The position numbers and the translations under genes were made by a program. A stretch of 64,000 nt of DNA from Gorillibacterium massiliense (GTDB taxonomy: Bacteria; Bacillota; Bacilli; Paenibacillales; NBRC-103111), in contig NZ_CBQR020000100.1 of assembly GCF_000455485.1 (NCBI RefSeq), positions 1 to 64,000 on the forward strand, given 5' to 3'. Shown here piece by piece: positions 8,541 to 18,727 of the stretch (position 1 is the first letter of the stretch; every line of letters starts with the position of its first letter). The notes beneath the pieces are model-generated. The model worked only from the letters and a program-made list of their open reading frames with translations. It was not told where the DNA came from and ran no database searches.

Positions 8541-8738
8541 TTAGATACCGTATTTCTTCTTGAACTTGTCCACACGGCCGCCGGCGTCGATAAACTTTTG
8601 CTTGCCCGTGAAGAACGGGTGGCAGTTGGAGCAAATTTCAACGCGCACGTTCGGCTTAACGGAACCTGCTTCAAAGGTGTTGCCGCAAGCGCAGGTAACG
8701 GTCGTCACTTGATACTTCGGATGAATGCCTTCTTTCAT
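8541..8738 (-). CDS. rpmE: 50S ribosomal protein L31, zinc-binding form
   Basis: A 65-residue ribosomal protein of the 50S subunit. It has the zinc-binding pattern of the C+ form: a CxC pair (CACG) and a CxxC pair (ICSNC), and the family signature [10 protein letters not shown]. Start is ATG 8738 (MKEGIHPKY), with AGAGGTG at good distance; the GTG three codons upstream is itself part of that SD. Zinc-containing L31 is usually replaced by a non-zinc paralogue under zinc starvation; no such paralogue is seen here. It lies downstream of the rho/radical SAM genes, as rpmE follows rho in Bacillus. Confidence 0.97.
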   Translation of the reverse strand: MKEGIHPKYQVTTVTCACGNTFEAGSVKPNVRVEICSNCHPFFTGKQKFIDAGGRVDKFKKKYGI

Positions 8739-8879
8739 TTCTTTCACCTCTTTTGCCCTGGATCTTTGTTAGCGACCCAGAGTTGTCTGGACACATAACG
8801 GGATTATATCACAGGAAAATAACTTATTGCAAGAATAAAGAACTGCACTTTCCAAATCCCGCAGTGGAAAGTTTATCAA

Positions 8880-10172
8880 TTAGCGGCTTGAGCGGTTGCC
8901 GGAACGAAGATCGGCCGCCATTTTTCGTAATAGACCAGAAGGCGTATGGGTATAGGACCCGATGGCAACATCCGGCAGTTCCTCCCGGTATATATCGATC
9001 ATCTGCTTCATCCCGATGATTTCGCCTTTTGCCGGCGGGATGAGCTTCAGATAGCTTTCCGGGTCAATATTCAAATTGCGCATTTGAATGAGTTTGACGC
9101 CGGTTCGACGAATGAAGCCAATCATGGCCTCGATTTCCTCCTCCCGGTCGGTTACACCAGGGAAAATCAAGTAATTAATGGAAGTGACAACGCCTTTATC
9201 CGCAGCATAGCGAGTAGACTTTTCTACATTTTGCAGCGTATAACGGCGGGGCCGATAGTAGGCGTTATAATGATCATCCAGCGCGCTAATGGTACTGACC
9301 CGCATCAGTTGCAAGCCTGCATCCACGATGCCGCGAATATGATCTGTCAACCCTGCGTTGGTATTTATATTAATGTAACCATTATCCGTCTGTTCGCGCA
9401 CACGGCGGATCGCCTCAATGATGAGAGGAGCCTGAGTGGAAGGCTCACCTTCACAGCCCTGACCGAAGCTGATGATCGCCTCCGGCGTCTTCAAATGCTC
9501 GAGCATGATCTGCACCACTTCGTCCGCGGTCGGACGGAATTGCAGCCGGGTTTGGGGAGCCGGAAATTCACTGTCGTCTGGCTGCTCGGATATGCAGCCA
9601 AAACAGCCAGCATTGCAGGAATAAGAGACGGGAACCGCACCCTCCAAACGCTGGAGGAAGGTATTGGACGCGGTCAAACACTCGTAGCCGAGAGCGCAAT
9701 GGGACAAATGCTGATAAAGCCGGTTGTCCGGATAACGTTCCGTCAGCAACTTAACCCCCGCTTCCAGCTTATCCGTATCGCAATTCAGCGGGTTCCATGG
9801 TTCCGGATCATCGCTTTCTCGGGCAGCGACATAAAATCCGCCGTCCTTCCAAACAACGGCGGTATAACCGAAGAGCGGCAGAACGGAACTTTTGTCCGCT
9901 TTGATATACCCCGGCAGCAATAAGCGAGTGAAGCCTTGGGGCAGCAGAGCGCCAACCGCTTCATACTCACCGGGAAGCAGCATCATTTCACCGCTTTCCG
10001 GATCCATACAGGCAGGCCGCGTCCCCGGCAGCCCAACGAGGGTCGCTCCCTCCGGCAGGGGAATAAGCTCATCTTCCATAATTTCCGCGATCATATCCGC
10101 GCTTCGGCCCAAACCGTAATAGTCGGGATGGTCATAAACCCTCCCTTGTCCATCTGCGTATACCAGATTCAT
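8880..10172 (-). CDS. Radical SAM protein of unknown function, next to rho
   Basis: A 430-residue protein with a central radical SAM domain: the 4Fe-4S motif is CNAGCFGC (C186, C190, C193), followed by the glycine-rich SAM-binding element FGQGCEGEP. The first 180 residues form a separate domain I do not recognise, with C131, C159 and C165 as extra cysteines. SD AGGGGG precedes ATG 10172. It starts 28 bases after rho and precedes rpmE, so it is probably co-transcribed with core transcription/translation genes. The substrate and product are unknown; no maturase partner peptide is visible nearby. Confidence 0.85.
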   Translation of the reverse strand: MNLVYADGQGRVYDHPDYYGLGRSADMIAEIMEDELIPLPEGATLVGLPGTRPACMDPESGEMMLLPGEYEAVGALLPQGFTRLLLPGYIKADKSSVLPLFGYTAVVWKDGGFYVAARESDDPEPWNPLNCDTDKLEAGVKLLTERYPDNRLYQHLSHCALGYECLTASNTFLQRLEGAVPVSYSCNAGCFGCISEQPDDSEFPAPQTRLQFRPTADEVVQIMLEHLKTPEAIISFGQGCEGEPSTQAPLIIEAIRRVREQTDNGYININTNAGLTDHIRGIVDAGLQLMRVSTISALDDHYNAYYRPRRYTLQNVEKSTRYAADKGVVTSINYLIFPGVTDREEEIEAMIGFIRRTGVKLIQMRNLNIDPESYLKLIPPAKGEIIGMKQMIDIYREELPDVAIGSYTHTPSGLLRKMAADLRSGNRSSR

Positions 10173-10199
10173 GATTCATCCCCCTTCAAAGGTGTCGGT

Positions 10200-11510
10200 T
10201 CAAGGTACGGCAGGTGTTCTAGGCTTGCGAACGACCGGCTGAGCCGGTGTCTTTTTGGCCGATGTCTCTAAAGAATCGAGAAACTCCTGGTTGGTCTTGG
10301 CATCTCCCAGCTTTTTCAGGAAGCCTTCGGTGAACTCATGGGATTCCTGCATATTTTTACGCAGCGCCCACACCTTCTCCAATTCTTCCCGGGTCAGCAG
10401 CATCTCTTCGCGGCGGGTGCCCGACCTGCGGATATCGATGGCCGGGAAAATGCGCCGTTCCGCCAGCTTGCGGTCAAGATGCAGCTCCAGATTACCGGTA
10501 CCTTTAAATTCCTCATAAATGACGTCGTCCATACGCGAGCCCGTTTCAATCAAAGCTGTTGCCAGGATGGTCAAGCTGCCGCCTTCTTCAATATTCCGGG
10601 CAGCCCCAAAAAACCGTTTTGGCCGGTGGAATGCACCTGGGTCAATACCGCCGGACAACGTCCGTCCTGAAGGAGGAATGACCAGATTATACGCCCGAGC
10701 CAAGCGGGTAATGCTGTCCAGCAGGATAACGACATCCTTCTTGTGCTCGACTAAACGCTGGGCACGCTCCAATACAAGCTCCGCAACTTTGATATGATTT
10801 TCTGGCAACTCGTCGAAGGTTGACGCCACCACTTCGCCCCGCACAGAGCGCTGCATATCGGTCACTTCTTCTGGCCGCTCGTCAATCAATAAAACAAACA
10901 GCTCGATTTCCGGATAGTTATCCGAGATGCTGTTGGCGATTTCTTTCAGGAGCAGCGTCTTCCCTGCTTTCGGAGGTGCAACGATAAGTCCACGCTGTCC
11001 TAATCCGACGGGGCTCAAAAGATCCATGACACGGGTGGAAAGGCGGGAGGGGCTTGTCTCCAAAACCATTTTCTTCTGAGGATAAAGCGGAGTAAGAGCC
11101 GGGAAATGCAGGCGTTCCGCAGCGGTTTCCGGCTTTTCGCCGTTTACCGCTTCCACCTGCAGGAGCCCGAAGTACCGTTCATTCTCTTTAGGCGGCCGGC
11201 ATTTGCCGGATACCATGTCGCCGGACCGCAAATCGAACTTGCGGATCTGCGACGCCGAAATATAGATGTCTTCCGAACTGGGCAAATAATTAATGGGACG
11301 AAGGAAGCCAAAGCCTTCGGAAAGGATCTCCAGGACACCTTGCATAAACATCAGGCCGCCCTTTTCCGCCTGGGCACGTAGGATGGCAAAGATCAGTTCC
11401 TTCTTCTTCATCTGCCCGTAATAGGGAATCTGGTGTAGCTTGGCCAGCTTATAAAGCTCCGTCAGCTTCAGCCCTTCCAGTTGGGCCAGCTGCAAATCGT
11501 TTTGACTCAT
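10200..11510 (-). CDS. rho: Transcription termination factor Rho
   Basis: Hexameric RNA-dependent ATPase that ends transcription of untranslated RNA. In its 436 residues I see the N-terminal Rho domain ([13 protein letters not shown]), the cold-shock-like RNA-binding domain ([20 protein letters not shown]), Walker A PPKAGKT (179-185), Walker B region [16 protein letters not shown] and the R-loop region [20 protein letters not shown]. The C-terminal tail is rich in Pro, Lys and Arg. Start ATG 11510 has only a weak GGTGG SD. It follows murA by 46 bases, and the gene order murA-rho-rpmE fits Bacillus. Confidence 0.97.
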   Translation of the reverse strand: MSQNDLQLAQLEGLKLTELYKLAKLHQIPYYGQMKKKELIFAILRAQAEKGGLMFMQGVLEILSEGFGFLRPINYLPSSEDIYISASQIRKFDLRSGDMVSGKCRPPKENERYFGLLQVEAVNGEKPETAAERLHFPALTPLYPQKKMVLETSPSRLSTRVMDLLSPVGLGQRGLIVAPPKAGKTLLLKEIANSISDNYPEIELFVLLIDERPEEVTDMQRSVRGEVVASTFDELPENHIKVAELVLERAQRLVEHKKDVVILLDSITRLARAYNLVIPPSGRTLSGGIDPGAFHRPKRFFGAARNIEEGGSLTILATALIETGSRMDDVIYEEFKGTGNLELHLDRKLAERRIFPAIDIRRSGTRREEMLLTREELEKVWALRKNMQESHEFTEGFLKKLGDAKTNQEFLDSLETSAKKTPAQPVVRKPRTPAVP

Positions 11511-11556
11511 TACACCACCACACTTAATTAATATTTTTTACTTTCTATTCTATCCA

Positions 11557-12807
11557 CTATTTCCGCCATATTTCGGCGCCCATGCGAGATAAATTTTCAA
11601 CGAGACGATCATAGCCCCGGTCGATATACTCCACGCCGGAAATTTCCGTAATCCCGCCCGATGTAACCGTCAAGGCGGCGACGACAAGAGCCGCTCCGGC
11701 CCTGAGATCCGTCGCTCTTACATCGGCAGCGTAAAGAGGACCGCCCTCCACGATGGCCGATCGGCCTTCCAGTTTGATATTAGCCCCCATACGAGTCAAT
11801 TCTGGCACATATTTAAACCGGCTGCTGTAAACATAATCCGTCAGGATGCTGGTTCCTCTCGATTGCGTGAGCAAGCTGCACATCGGCGACTGAATATCCG
11901 TGGCAAAACCCGGGTAAACTAGAGCCCTGACATCCACCGGCTCATATTCCGGCCGTCCGATAACCCGAATCGCTTCATCCTGTTCCTCAATATGCACGCC
12001 CATTTCCAGAAGCTTGGCCGATATCGCCTCCAAATGCTTCGGGATGACGTTATCCACCAAAACATCTCCCCGCGTAGCGGCGGCAGCAATCATATACGTG
12101 CCGGCCTGTATCCGGTCGGGAATGATGGAATGGCGGCAGCCATGCATTTCGTTTACGCCTTCAATACGGATGGTTTCTGTTCCTACACCGATAATTTTGG
12201 CGCCCATGGAATTAAGCAGGGTTGCCACATCTATAATTTCAGGCTCTTTCGCCGCATTTTCGATAATTGTGACGCCTTTGGCGCGGGACGCCGCAAGCAT
12301 GATGTTAATGGTTGCTCCGACGCTAACAACGTCGAGATAGATTTTGGCTCCCCGAAGTTCGGTAGCGCGGATGTGAATCGCCCCAGCCTCATTGCTAACT
12401 CTAGCACCCAAAGCCTCAAATCCTTTGATATGCTGATCGATAGGACGAGGTTCAAAATTACAGCCACCCGGAAGCCCGATAACGGCTTCGCCAAAGCGGC
12501 CTAATAGTGCGCCCATCAAATAATAGGAAGCCCGAAGTTTCTTGACATTTCCGTTAGGCATATGCACGGAGCGCAAGGCAGAAGGATCAATGATCATCTG
12601 ATCATCCTTCCGTTCTACGGTTGCATTCAACTCTTCCAACAATTCCGTATAAATCGCGACGTCGCTTAAATCCGGCAAATTATCCAGGATAACCGTAGAT
12701 TCCGCAAGGATGGCGGCAGGAATCAGCGCAACTGCGCTGTTCTTGGCTCCACTGATCGTAACTGTCCCGGAAAGAGGTTTGCCTCCCGCTATCAATAGTT
12801 TTTCCAT
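11557..12807 (-). CDS. murA: UDP-N-acetylglucosamine 1-carboxyvinyltransferase
   Basis: MurA transfers enolpyruvate from PEP to UDP-GlcNAc, the first committed step of peptidoglycan synthesis, in the cytoplasm. The 416-residue protein has [10 protein letters not shown] near the N terminus and the active-site loop [13 protein letters not shown] with catalytic Cys116, the residue fosfomycin alkylates, so this copy should be fosfomycin-sensitive. AGGAGG lies 12 bases before ATG 12807. Position between fbaA and rho corresponds to Bacillus murAB/murZ, so a second murA may exist elsewhere. The 5' leader is long and contains repeat copy B and two strong hairpins. Confidence 0.97.
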   Translation of the reverse strand: MEKLLIAGGKPLSGTVTISGAKNSAVALIPAAILAESTVILDNLPDLSDVAIYTELLEELNATVERKDDQMIIDPSALRSVHMPNGNVKKLRASYYLMGALLGRFGEAVIGLPGGCNFEPRPIDQHIKGFEALGARVSNEAGAIHIRATELRGAKIYLDVVSVGATINIMLAASRAKGVTIIENAAKEPEIIDVATLLNSMGAKIIGVGTETIRIEGVNEMHGCRHSIIPDRIQAGTYMIAAAATRGDVLVDNVIPKHLEAISAKLLEMGVHIEEQDEAIRVIGRPEYEPVDVRALVYPGFATDIQSPMCSLLTQSRGTSILTDYVYSSRFKYVPELTRMGANIKLEGRSAIVEGGPLYAADVRATDLRAGAALVVAALTVTSGGITEISGVEYIDRGYDRLVENLSRMGAEIWRK

Positions 12808-12870
12808 CGAATCGAGCGTCCTCCTAAAGTGGCGCTGCCCAAGGATAAACGGCTACCGCAGTCCATAAAA

Positions 12871-12933
12871 GACGAGCAACGTTTACCGTAGCGGCATAAG
12901 GCTAAGTAAAGTGAAACTTATACTTTCTTATAG
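12871..12933. repeat. Dispersed intergenic repeat, copy B (in the murA leader)
   Basis: Begins GACGAGCAACGTTTACCGTA and ends AACTTATACTTTCTTATAG. It is closest to copy D (42651) and shares the terminal core with copies A and C. It lies within the probable 5' untranslated region of murA. Confidence 0.6.
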
Positions 12934-12947
12934 AGAGAAAAGCTTTA

Positions 12948-13016
12948 GCCGCCCCTGACAAGGGGCGGCATTGTTTCCCCGTAGCTGCCGGCATGCCGGC
13001 TTACGTTTGTATTATA
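12948..13016 (-). promoter_or_regulatory. murA -10 element and leader hairpins
   Basis: A TATAAT -10 lies at 13011-13016 (minus strand; -35 weak). Just after it is a perfect 14-base palindrome GCCGGCATGCCGGC (12987-13000), then an 8-bp hairpin GCCGCCCC/GGGGCGGC (12948-12969) without a clean T run. These could regulate murA; this is inference. Confidence 0.45.
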
Positions 13017-13045
13017 AGCACTTGCGAATAATGCAGGTTGATGAA

Positions 13046-13070
13046 GGAAAAAACACCGGGTTCCGATGTT
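13046..13070 (-). terminator. Terminator after fbaA
   Basis: AACATCGG/CCGGTGTT (one wobble) with a three-base loop and a T run on the minus strand. Confidence 0.85.
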
Positions 13071-13124
13071 TTTCCATAAGCGTTTCTTTTATGTTATAAA
13101 ACTTCCGGCAAAATTATGACGACC

Positions 13125-13979
13125 TTAGGCTTTGCCTACGCTGCCGAACAGTTCGATCTTGCCTTTAACCACTTCAACCATGGCGTTGCGTGCCGGGGTC
13201 AGGTATTTGCGAGGATCATATACCTTCGCGTCTTTGCCCAGAACTTCACGGATAGCGGCGGTAGCAGCCACTTGGTTTTCGGTGTTGACGTTGATCTTGG
13301 TTGCGCCGGCTTTGATGGCGTTCTTGATCATGTCGTCCGGTACGCCGGATCCGCCGTGCAGCACGATGGAGATCGGCATAGCAGCAGCTACTTCTTCGAT
13401 GATGTTGTAGTGGATGTGCGGTTCGCCGGCATACATGCCGTGAGCGGTACCAACAGCGATAGCCAGAGCGTCAACGCCGGTTTCTTCGTAGAAACGGATG
13501 GCTTCAGCCGGCTTAGCCAAGCTTGCGTTTTCTTCGTCAACGGAGAGATCGTCTTCCGTGCCGCCGATGGTGCCAAGCTCGCCTTCAACGGATACGCCCA
13601 TAGCGTGAGCTACTTTAACGATTTCCTTGGTCAGACGGATATTGTCTTCGAAAGAGTGGTGGGAACCGTCGAACATTACGGAGCTGAAGCCAGCGCGAAT
13701 ACATTTCATCGCAACGTCAAAGTTGCTGCCGTGGTCCAAGTGCAGGGCAATGGGAAGGCCCGTTTGCTTAGCAGCCGCTTCAGCAAGAGCAACCGTGTAT
13801 TCAATCCCCATGTATTTCAAGGCGCCTTCGCTAACCCCGAAAATAAACGGAGAGTTCAGTTCTTTGGCAGCTTGCGCGATCGCTTGGGCAAACTCCAGGT
13901 TGTTCATGTTAAATTGACCTACTGCGTATTTTCCTGCTTTCGCTTGCGGCAGGAATTCGTTCATTGAAACGAGTGGCAT
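13125..13979 (-). CDS. fbaA: Class II fructose-bisphosphate aldolase
   Basis: Zinc-dependent aldolase that reversibly splits fructose 1,6-bisphosphate into DHAP and glyceraldehyde 3-phosphate in glycolysis and gluconeogenesis. The 284-residue sequence shows the zinc-site HLDHGSN motif, EGELGTIGG, the second zinc histidine in AVGTAHG and the phosphate/zinc element VLHGGSG. AGGAGG precedes ATG 13979. It is a single-gene unit with its own extended -10 promoter and terminator, between spo0F and murA as in Bacillus. Confidence 0.97.
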   Translation of the reverse strand: MPLVSMNEFLPQAKAGKYAVGQFNMNNLEFAQAIAQAAKELNSPFIFGVSEGALKYMGIEYTVALAEAAAKQTGLPIALHLDHGSNFDVAMKCIRAGFSSVMFDGSHHSFEDNIRLTKEIVKVAHAMGVSVEGELGTIGGTEDDLSVDEENASLAKPAEAIRFYEETGVDALAIAVGTAHGMYAGEPHIHYNIIEEVAAAMPISIVLHGGSGVPDDMIKNAIKAGATKINVNTENQVAATAAIREVLGKDAKVYDPRKYLTPARNAMVEVVKGKIELFGSVGKA

Positions 13980-14075
13980 GATCTCATCCTCCTGATTTTG
14001 CTTTTTATCATATAGTTGGCGCGTCCCGCGAACAGTTTCCCATAGATCCGTTCCGCGGCTCGGTCAGACTTGTCT

Positions 14076-14084
14076 ATTATAGCA
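14076..14084 (-). promoter_or_regulatory. Extended -10 promoter of fbaA
   Basis: TGCTATAAT on the minus strand is a perfect extended -10; no good -35 is seen. It gives a leader of roughly 90 bases before fbaA. Confidence 0.65.
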
Positions 14085-14157
14085 TAGCCATAGGACAAGC
14101 AAAAGAAACAATCACATGAAATCATATCGAGCCTGGTTCACGCCAAGAAAAACTCTA

Positions 14158-14256
14158 TCGACGTACATTCAAAGAAGACAGACCGCGTGAAGCGGTCATT
14201 TATTTTGCGATATCTGGAAGCCATATCTTCGAAGCTTAGCTTATACTTTCTGATAG
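14158..14256. repeat. Dispersed intergenic repeat, copy C
   Basis: Begins with the same 20 bases as copy A (TCGACGTACATTCAAAGAAG), continues with the hairpin GACCGC/GCGGTC, and ends CTTATACTTTCTGATAG. It lies between spo0F and the fbaA promoter. Confidence 0.65.
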
Positions 14257-14261
14257 CTAAT

Positions 14262-14287
14262 AAAAAAGCCTCCGGCTACTGCCGAAG
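14262..14287 (-). terminator. Terminator after spo0F
   Basis: CTTCGGC/GCCGGAG stem (one wobble) with AGTA loop, followed by six T on the minus strand. Confidence 0.82.
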
Positions 14288-14302
14288 ACTGAATGAAAAG
14301 CC

Positions 14303-14686
14303 CTATGATGCGGAGGAAGAAGGAGCATTCAAATGGAAATTTACGGCGGCGCGCAATTCATCAATGTCGAAGGGTTTGGTAAAATGCATGAGGGCGCCTA
14401 GATCAGTCGCTTCCTTGATCATATCGAGTTCGCCGTAAGCGGTCATCATGATGACATTCAGTGTCGGATCATGCATCTTGATGTGCTTCAATATCTCCAG
14501 ACCGTCCATCCCCGGTATCTTCATATCCAAAAGAACCAGATCGGGCGAATCCCTCTTCACGATTTCGATGGCCATCTTCCCGTTCGATGCTTGAAAGGTT
14601 TCATAGCCCTCGCTTTTGAAAACCTCCATCAGAAGCACCCTTATTCCATTCTGGTCATCCACAATCAATAGCTTCTTCTTTTCCAA
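14303..14686 (-). CDS. spo0F: Sporulation phosphorelay response regulator Spo0F
   Basis: Single-domain receiver that accepts phosphate from sporulation kinases and passes it to Spo0B and then Spo0A. In 127 residues it has the acidic pair D10-D11, phospho-acceptor D54 ([10 protein letters not shown]), T82 (MMTAYGE) and K104 (FTKPFD), and no output domain. The start has GGAGGAGGG-type sequence upstream. It lies between pyrG and fbaA, as in Bacillus. A sigma-H promoter (14735-14763) precedes it. The window also encodes two candidate upstream kinases. Confidence 0.95.
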   Translation of the reverse strand: MEKKKLLIVDDQNGIRVLLMEVFKSEGYETFQASNGKMAIEIVKRDSPDLVLLDMKIPGMDGLEILKHIKMHDPTLNVIMMTAYGELDMIKEATDLGALMHFTKPFDIDELRAAVNFHLNAPSSSAS

Positions 14687-14734
14687 CCTTCGCCCTCCTC
14701 CAGCAAGGAATTCAATCCCAGCGCTTTCATCTGG

Positions 14735-14763
14735 GTATTCGACAAGCGGCCATGAATTCCTTC
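14735..14763 (-). promoter_or_regulatory. Sigma-H promoter of spo0F
   Basis: Minus strand: -35 GAAGGAATT (14755-14763), 11-base spacer, -10 GTCGAATAC (14735-14743). This fits the sigma-H pattern RnAGGAwWW / RnnGAAT and matches the known sigma-H control of spo0F in Bacillus. The -10 also contains TGTCGAA, a Spo0A-box-like string. Confidence 0.72.
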
Positions 14764-14816
14764 CACAATTTGGGAGCCAGAGCGATTTTATGAGATTTTT
14801 TTATCGATTTGAACGA

Positions 14817-16472
<1,656 letters not shown>

Positions 16473-16484
16473 TTACTTTACAAG

Positions 16485-16545
16485 GAAAAACGGCTTGCGC
16501 CGTCAAACTCAAAGAATCAGGTTTCCCTAATATCCGGCAATTATA
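16485..16545 (-). promoter_or_regulatory. pyrG leader: -10 element and terminator-like hairpin
   Basis: A TATAAT lies at 16540-16545 (minus strand). About 35 bases downstream ACGGC-GCAA-GCCGT (16490-16503) is followed by TTTTT, still about 65 bases before the pyrG start. In Bacillus subtilis pyrG is controlled by CTP-sensitive attenuation at such a leader terminator. The GGGC start used there for G slippage is not obvious here, so the mechanism is open. Confidence 0.55.
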
Positions 16546-16556
16546 AATTGCCAGAA

Positions 16557-16594
16557 AAACAAAAAAGTGACACCCGTAGAAACGGGGCACTTTT
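16557..16594 (-). terminator. Terminator after rpoE
   Basis: AAAAGTG/CACTTTT plus CCCGT/ACGGG with an AGAA-type loop, followed by a long T-rich stretch on the minus strand. Confidence 0.82.
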
Positions 16595-16692
16595 CATTAT
16601 AAGTATTCGGTTCGTTGTTCATACGTTTAGCCCATGCAATAGTTTACATTGTTGCCTATGCACTGTCAAGGGTACAAATCAGGAAGAAAAAA

Positions 16693-17274
16693 TCAATCTT
16701 CATCCTCTTCGTCGCCTTCGAACAAATCCTCTTCTTCTTCCTCTTCTTCGGCTTCATCCGTCGCTTCTTCATCCAGATCGACGTCTTCCGCTTCCTCATC
16801 GTCTTCTTCACCCGGGAAGAATTCCTCTTCTTCTTCTTCTTCCTCTTCAGCGCTTTCGCGGTCCTCGTCAAAGGAATCGAATTCATCTTCCTCGCCGCTG
16901 AAGGAGTCTTCTTCTTCCGGAAATGTTTCTTCTTCGTCGAGGTCGTCTTCCTCGTCGTTTATGATGCGAGGCCGTTTGCCGCCCAAGGCATCGTCCGCTT
17001 TATTGTCTACAGGATACCAGCGTTTCAGTCCCCACAGATTGTTGCCGACGCAAGCAAAGCGTCCGTCTACGTTGATTTCGGTATACAACTGGGCGATAAC
17101 GCCACGGATCTCATCATCGGAAAACCCTTTATACTTCGCAACCTCAACCATCAAATCCCGATAGTAAAAAGGCGTGTTGGCTGCTTTCAATACGAGGAAT
17201 GCCAGATCAACCATCGGCATTTCCCTGGTTTGTTCCATGGGAATATTCAGATCTTTATATTTTGGTTCGCTCAA
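16693..17274 (-). CDS. rpoE: RNA polymerase delta subunit
   Basis: Gram-positive-specific RNA polymerase subunit that increases recycling and promoter selectivity. The N-terminal folded HARE-HTH domain (about residues 15-90) includes FYYRDLMVEVAKYKG, INVDGRFACVGNNLWGLKRW; the C-terminal half is almost entirely Glu and Asp, as is typical of delta. The start is probably TTG 17274 (SEPKYKDLN), 11 bases after GAGGGG; the upstream GTG 17283 is too close to the SD. It precedes pyrG and has its own terminator. Confidence 0.93.
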   Translation of the reverse strand: MSEPKYKDLNIPMEQTREMPMVDLAFLVLKAANTPFYYRDLMVEVAKYKGFSDDEIRGVIAQLYTEINVDGRFACVGNNLWGLKRWYPVDNKADDALGGKRPRIINDEEDDLDEEETFPEEEDSFSGEEDEFDSFDEDRESAEEEEEEEEEFFPGEEDDEEAEDVDLDEEATDEAEEEEEEEDLFEGDEEDED

Positions 17275-17283
17275 CGAGAACAC

Positions 17284-17649
17284 ATCCCCTCAGATCATTT
17301 CATGACAGCAAAATCTTGCCCATTATCAACATATAGTTAAACCTATTTTAGGAAAAAAAGCAAGAACGGACAAGCCAGCTCAAAAGGAAAGCGGGGAAAG
17401 ACTCCCCGCAGCGACTGTATCCTCTCGGACGGACCGAAGCCCGCGGCATGTAACGAAGGGTCCGAGATTCCCCTCCCTATATCTTATGCGTTGCCTTTCT
17501 CAACGCGACGGGAAAGCGTCCAAATCATTGCAATAAGGGCAATCATCTCAATCCATAGTCGATTTTCGGACATACGATGTATGCAGAATATGCGCATCAT
17601 TTTAGCTTCCGCCCATCTTGTGCCGGCAGCAAAGGGAGGGGAGATTCCA
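17284..17649. other. Intergenic region between rpoE and the subtilase
   Basis: No convincing gene. Two hairpins are visible on either strand: GCGGGGA/TCCCCGC (about 17391-17410) and CTCGGAC/GTCCGAG (about 17436-17467), neither followed by a T run. The rpoE promoter must lie here on the minus strand, but no clear -35/-10 pair stands out. Confidence 0.4.
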
Positions 17650-18699
17650 GTGTCCGAAAAGGAACGGATCTGCTACATCAGGGAGAAGCTCCTTGATATC
17701 CGGAATTCTGCATGCTCCTTCGAGAGCGGCCTGTTGCATGCAGTCACAGGCGACTTCGATGCATCGGAAATGAACGCCTTGCCCCAGTCGCCGCTATGGC
17801 CAAACCGCGAGTTTCCCTTACCCTATCCCTTGCAATCGTCATCCTTCGTCATTCCTCCGGAAGGCCGCTGGGTTCCTTGGGGAATCGACGAAATCAAGGC
17901 GCCTTCCGTTTGGAAAAAAACAGCCGGTCGATCCGTCAAAATTGCGGTAATCGACACCGGCATCGACTTCAACCATCCGGATCTGAAAAATGCGGCGGTC
18001 GGCGGAATCAACCTGGTCAACCGTCATCTGCCGCCGATAGACGATAATGGCCACGGCACGCATATCGCCGGCACCATCGCCGCCGCCAACCGCAGATCCG
18101 GCATCACGGGTGTTGCCCCACAAGCTCTTATTTATGCCGTCAAAGCCTTTGACTATAACGGCACCGCTTACGTCTCCGATATCATTCAAGGCATCGAATG
18201 GTGTGTTCGCAACCAAATCGATATTATCAATATGAGCTTTGGCATGAAATCGGGTAGTCCGGCTCTGGAAAGTGCTATTCGTTCCGCTTATACCGCCGGA
18301 ACCGTCATTGTCGCCTCATCCGGCAATGAAGGCAAAACCGCTGAGATCGATTATCCCGCCCGTTATCGCCATGTCATTGCCGTAGGAGCAACAACAAAAC
18401 AGCGCAAGGTCGCGCCTTTCAGCAACCGAGGCAAACGAATCGACATCTATGCGCCTGGCGACCGAATCGTATCCACCTGGCCCAACAACCGGTACCACGA
18501 ACTGAGCGGAACCTCGATGTCCACCTCTCATGTATCCGGCGTCATCGCACTCTTGCTCGCCCTCAGACCGAATTTGAAGCCCCGTTCCATCAAACAATTG
18601 CTTATGAAGAATGCAACAGCCGTCACCATCAAAAAACGTCCAGCCACAGCAGGCGAAGTCAACGCTCAACTGTGTCTAAACGCTTTGCTTTCCAAATAG
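17650..18699 (+). CDS. Subtilisin-like serine protease without signal peptide
   Basis: A 349-residue S8 peptidase. The triad is complete: Asp102 (AVIDTGID), His135 (NGHGTHIAGT) and Ser289 (SGTSMSTSH), with the oxyanion Asn in ASSGNEG. The N-terminal ~90 residues contain LPYP and VPWGIDEIKAP; this resembles the short propeptide of intracellular subtilisins, and no signal peptide or membrane segment is seen, so a cytoplasmic role is inferred. GTG 17650 has GGGAGGGGAG seven bases upstream; the longer frame from 17491 lacks an SD. It takes the place where argS often lies in Bacillus-type gene order. Confidence 0.9.
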   Translation: MSEKERICYIREKLLDIRNSACSFESGLLHAVTGDFDASEMNALPQSPLWPNREFPLPYPLQSSSFVIPPEGRWVPWGIDEIKAPSVWKKTAGRSVKIAVIDTGIDFNHPDLKNAAVGGINLVNRHLPPIDDNGHGTHIAGTIAAANRRSGITGVAPQALIYAVKAFDYNGTAYVSDIIQGIEWCVRNQIDIINMSFGMKSGSPALESAIRSAYTAGTVIVASSGNEGKTAEIDYPARYRHVIAVGATTKQRKVAPFSNRGKRIDIYAPGDRIVSTWPNNRYHELSGTSMSTSHVSGVIALLLALRPNLKPRSIKQLLMKNATAVTIKKRPATAGEVNAQLCLNALLSK

Positions 18700-18727
18700 A
18701 TAGACCCGTTCACATGATATCCCTCTT

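Noticed and set aside
8045..8674. 209-codon minus-strand frame
   Set aside because: It runs through the SRP RNA, the repeat and the rpmE terminator; the RNA match is far stronger.
13116..13967. 283-codon frame opposite fbaA
   Set aside because: Antisense shadow of a codon-biased aldolase gene; no SD and no recognisable domain. The long frame 8946-9923 opposite the radical SAM gene was rejected for the same reason.
14738..14744. TGTCGAA as an independent Spo0A box
   Set aside because: It lies within the -10 of a well-matching sigma-H promoter, so it cannot be claimed as a separate site from sequence alone.
16649..17164. Ser-rich plus-strand frame opposite rpoE
   Set aside because: Its poly-Ser composition is just the complement of the Glu/Asp codons of the delta subunit tail.
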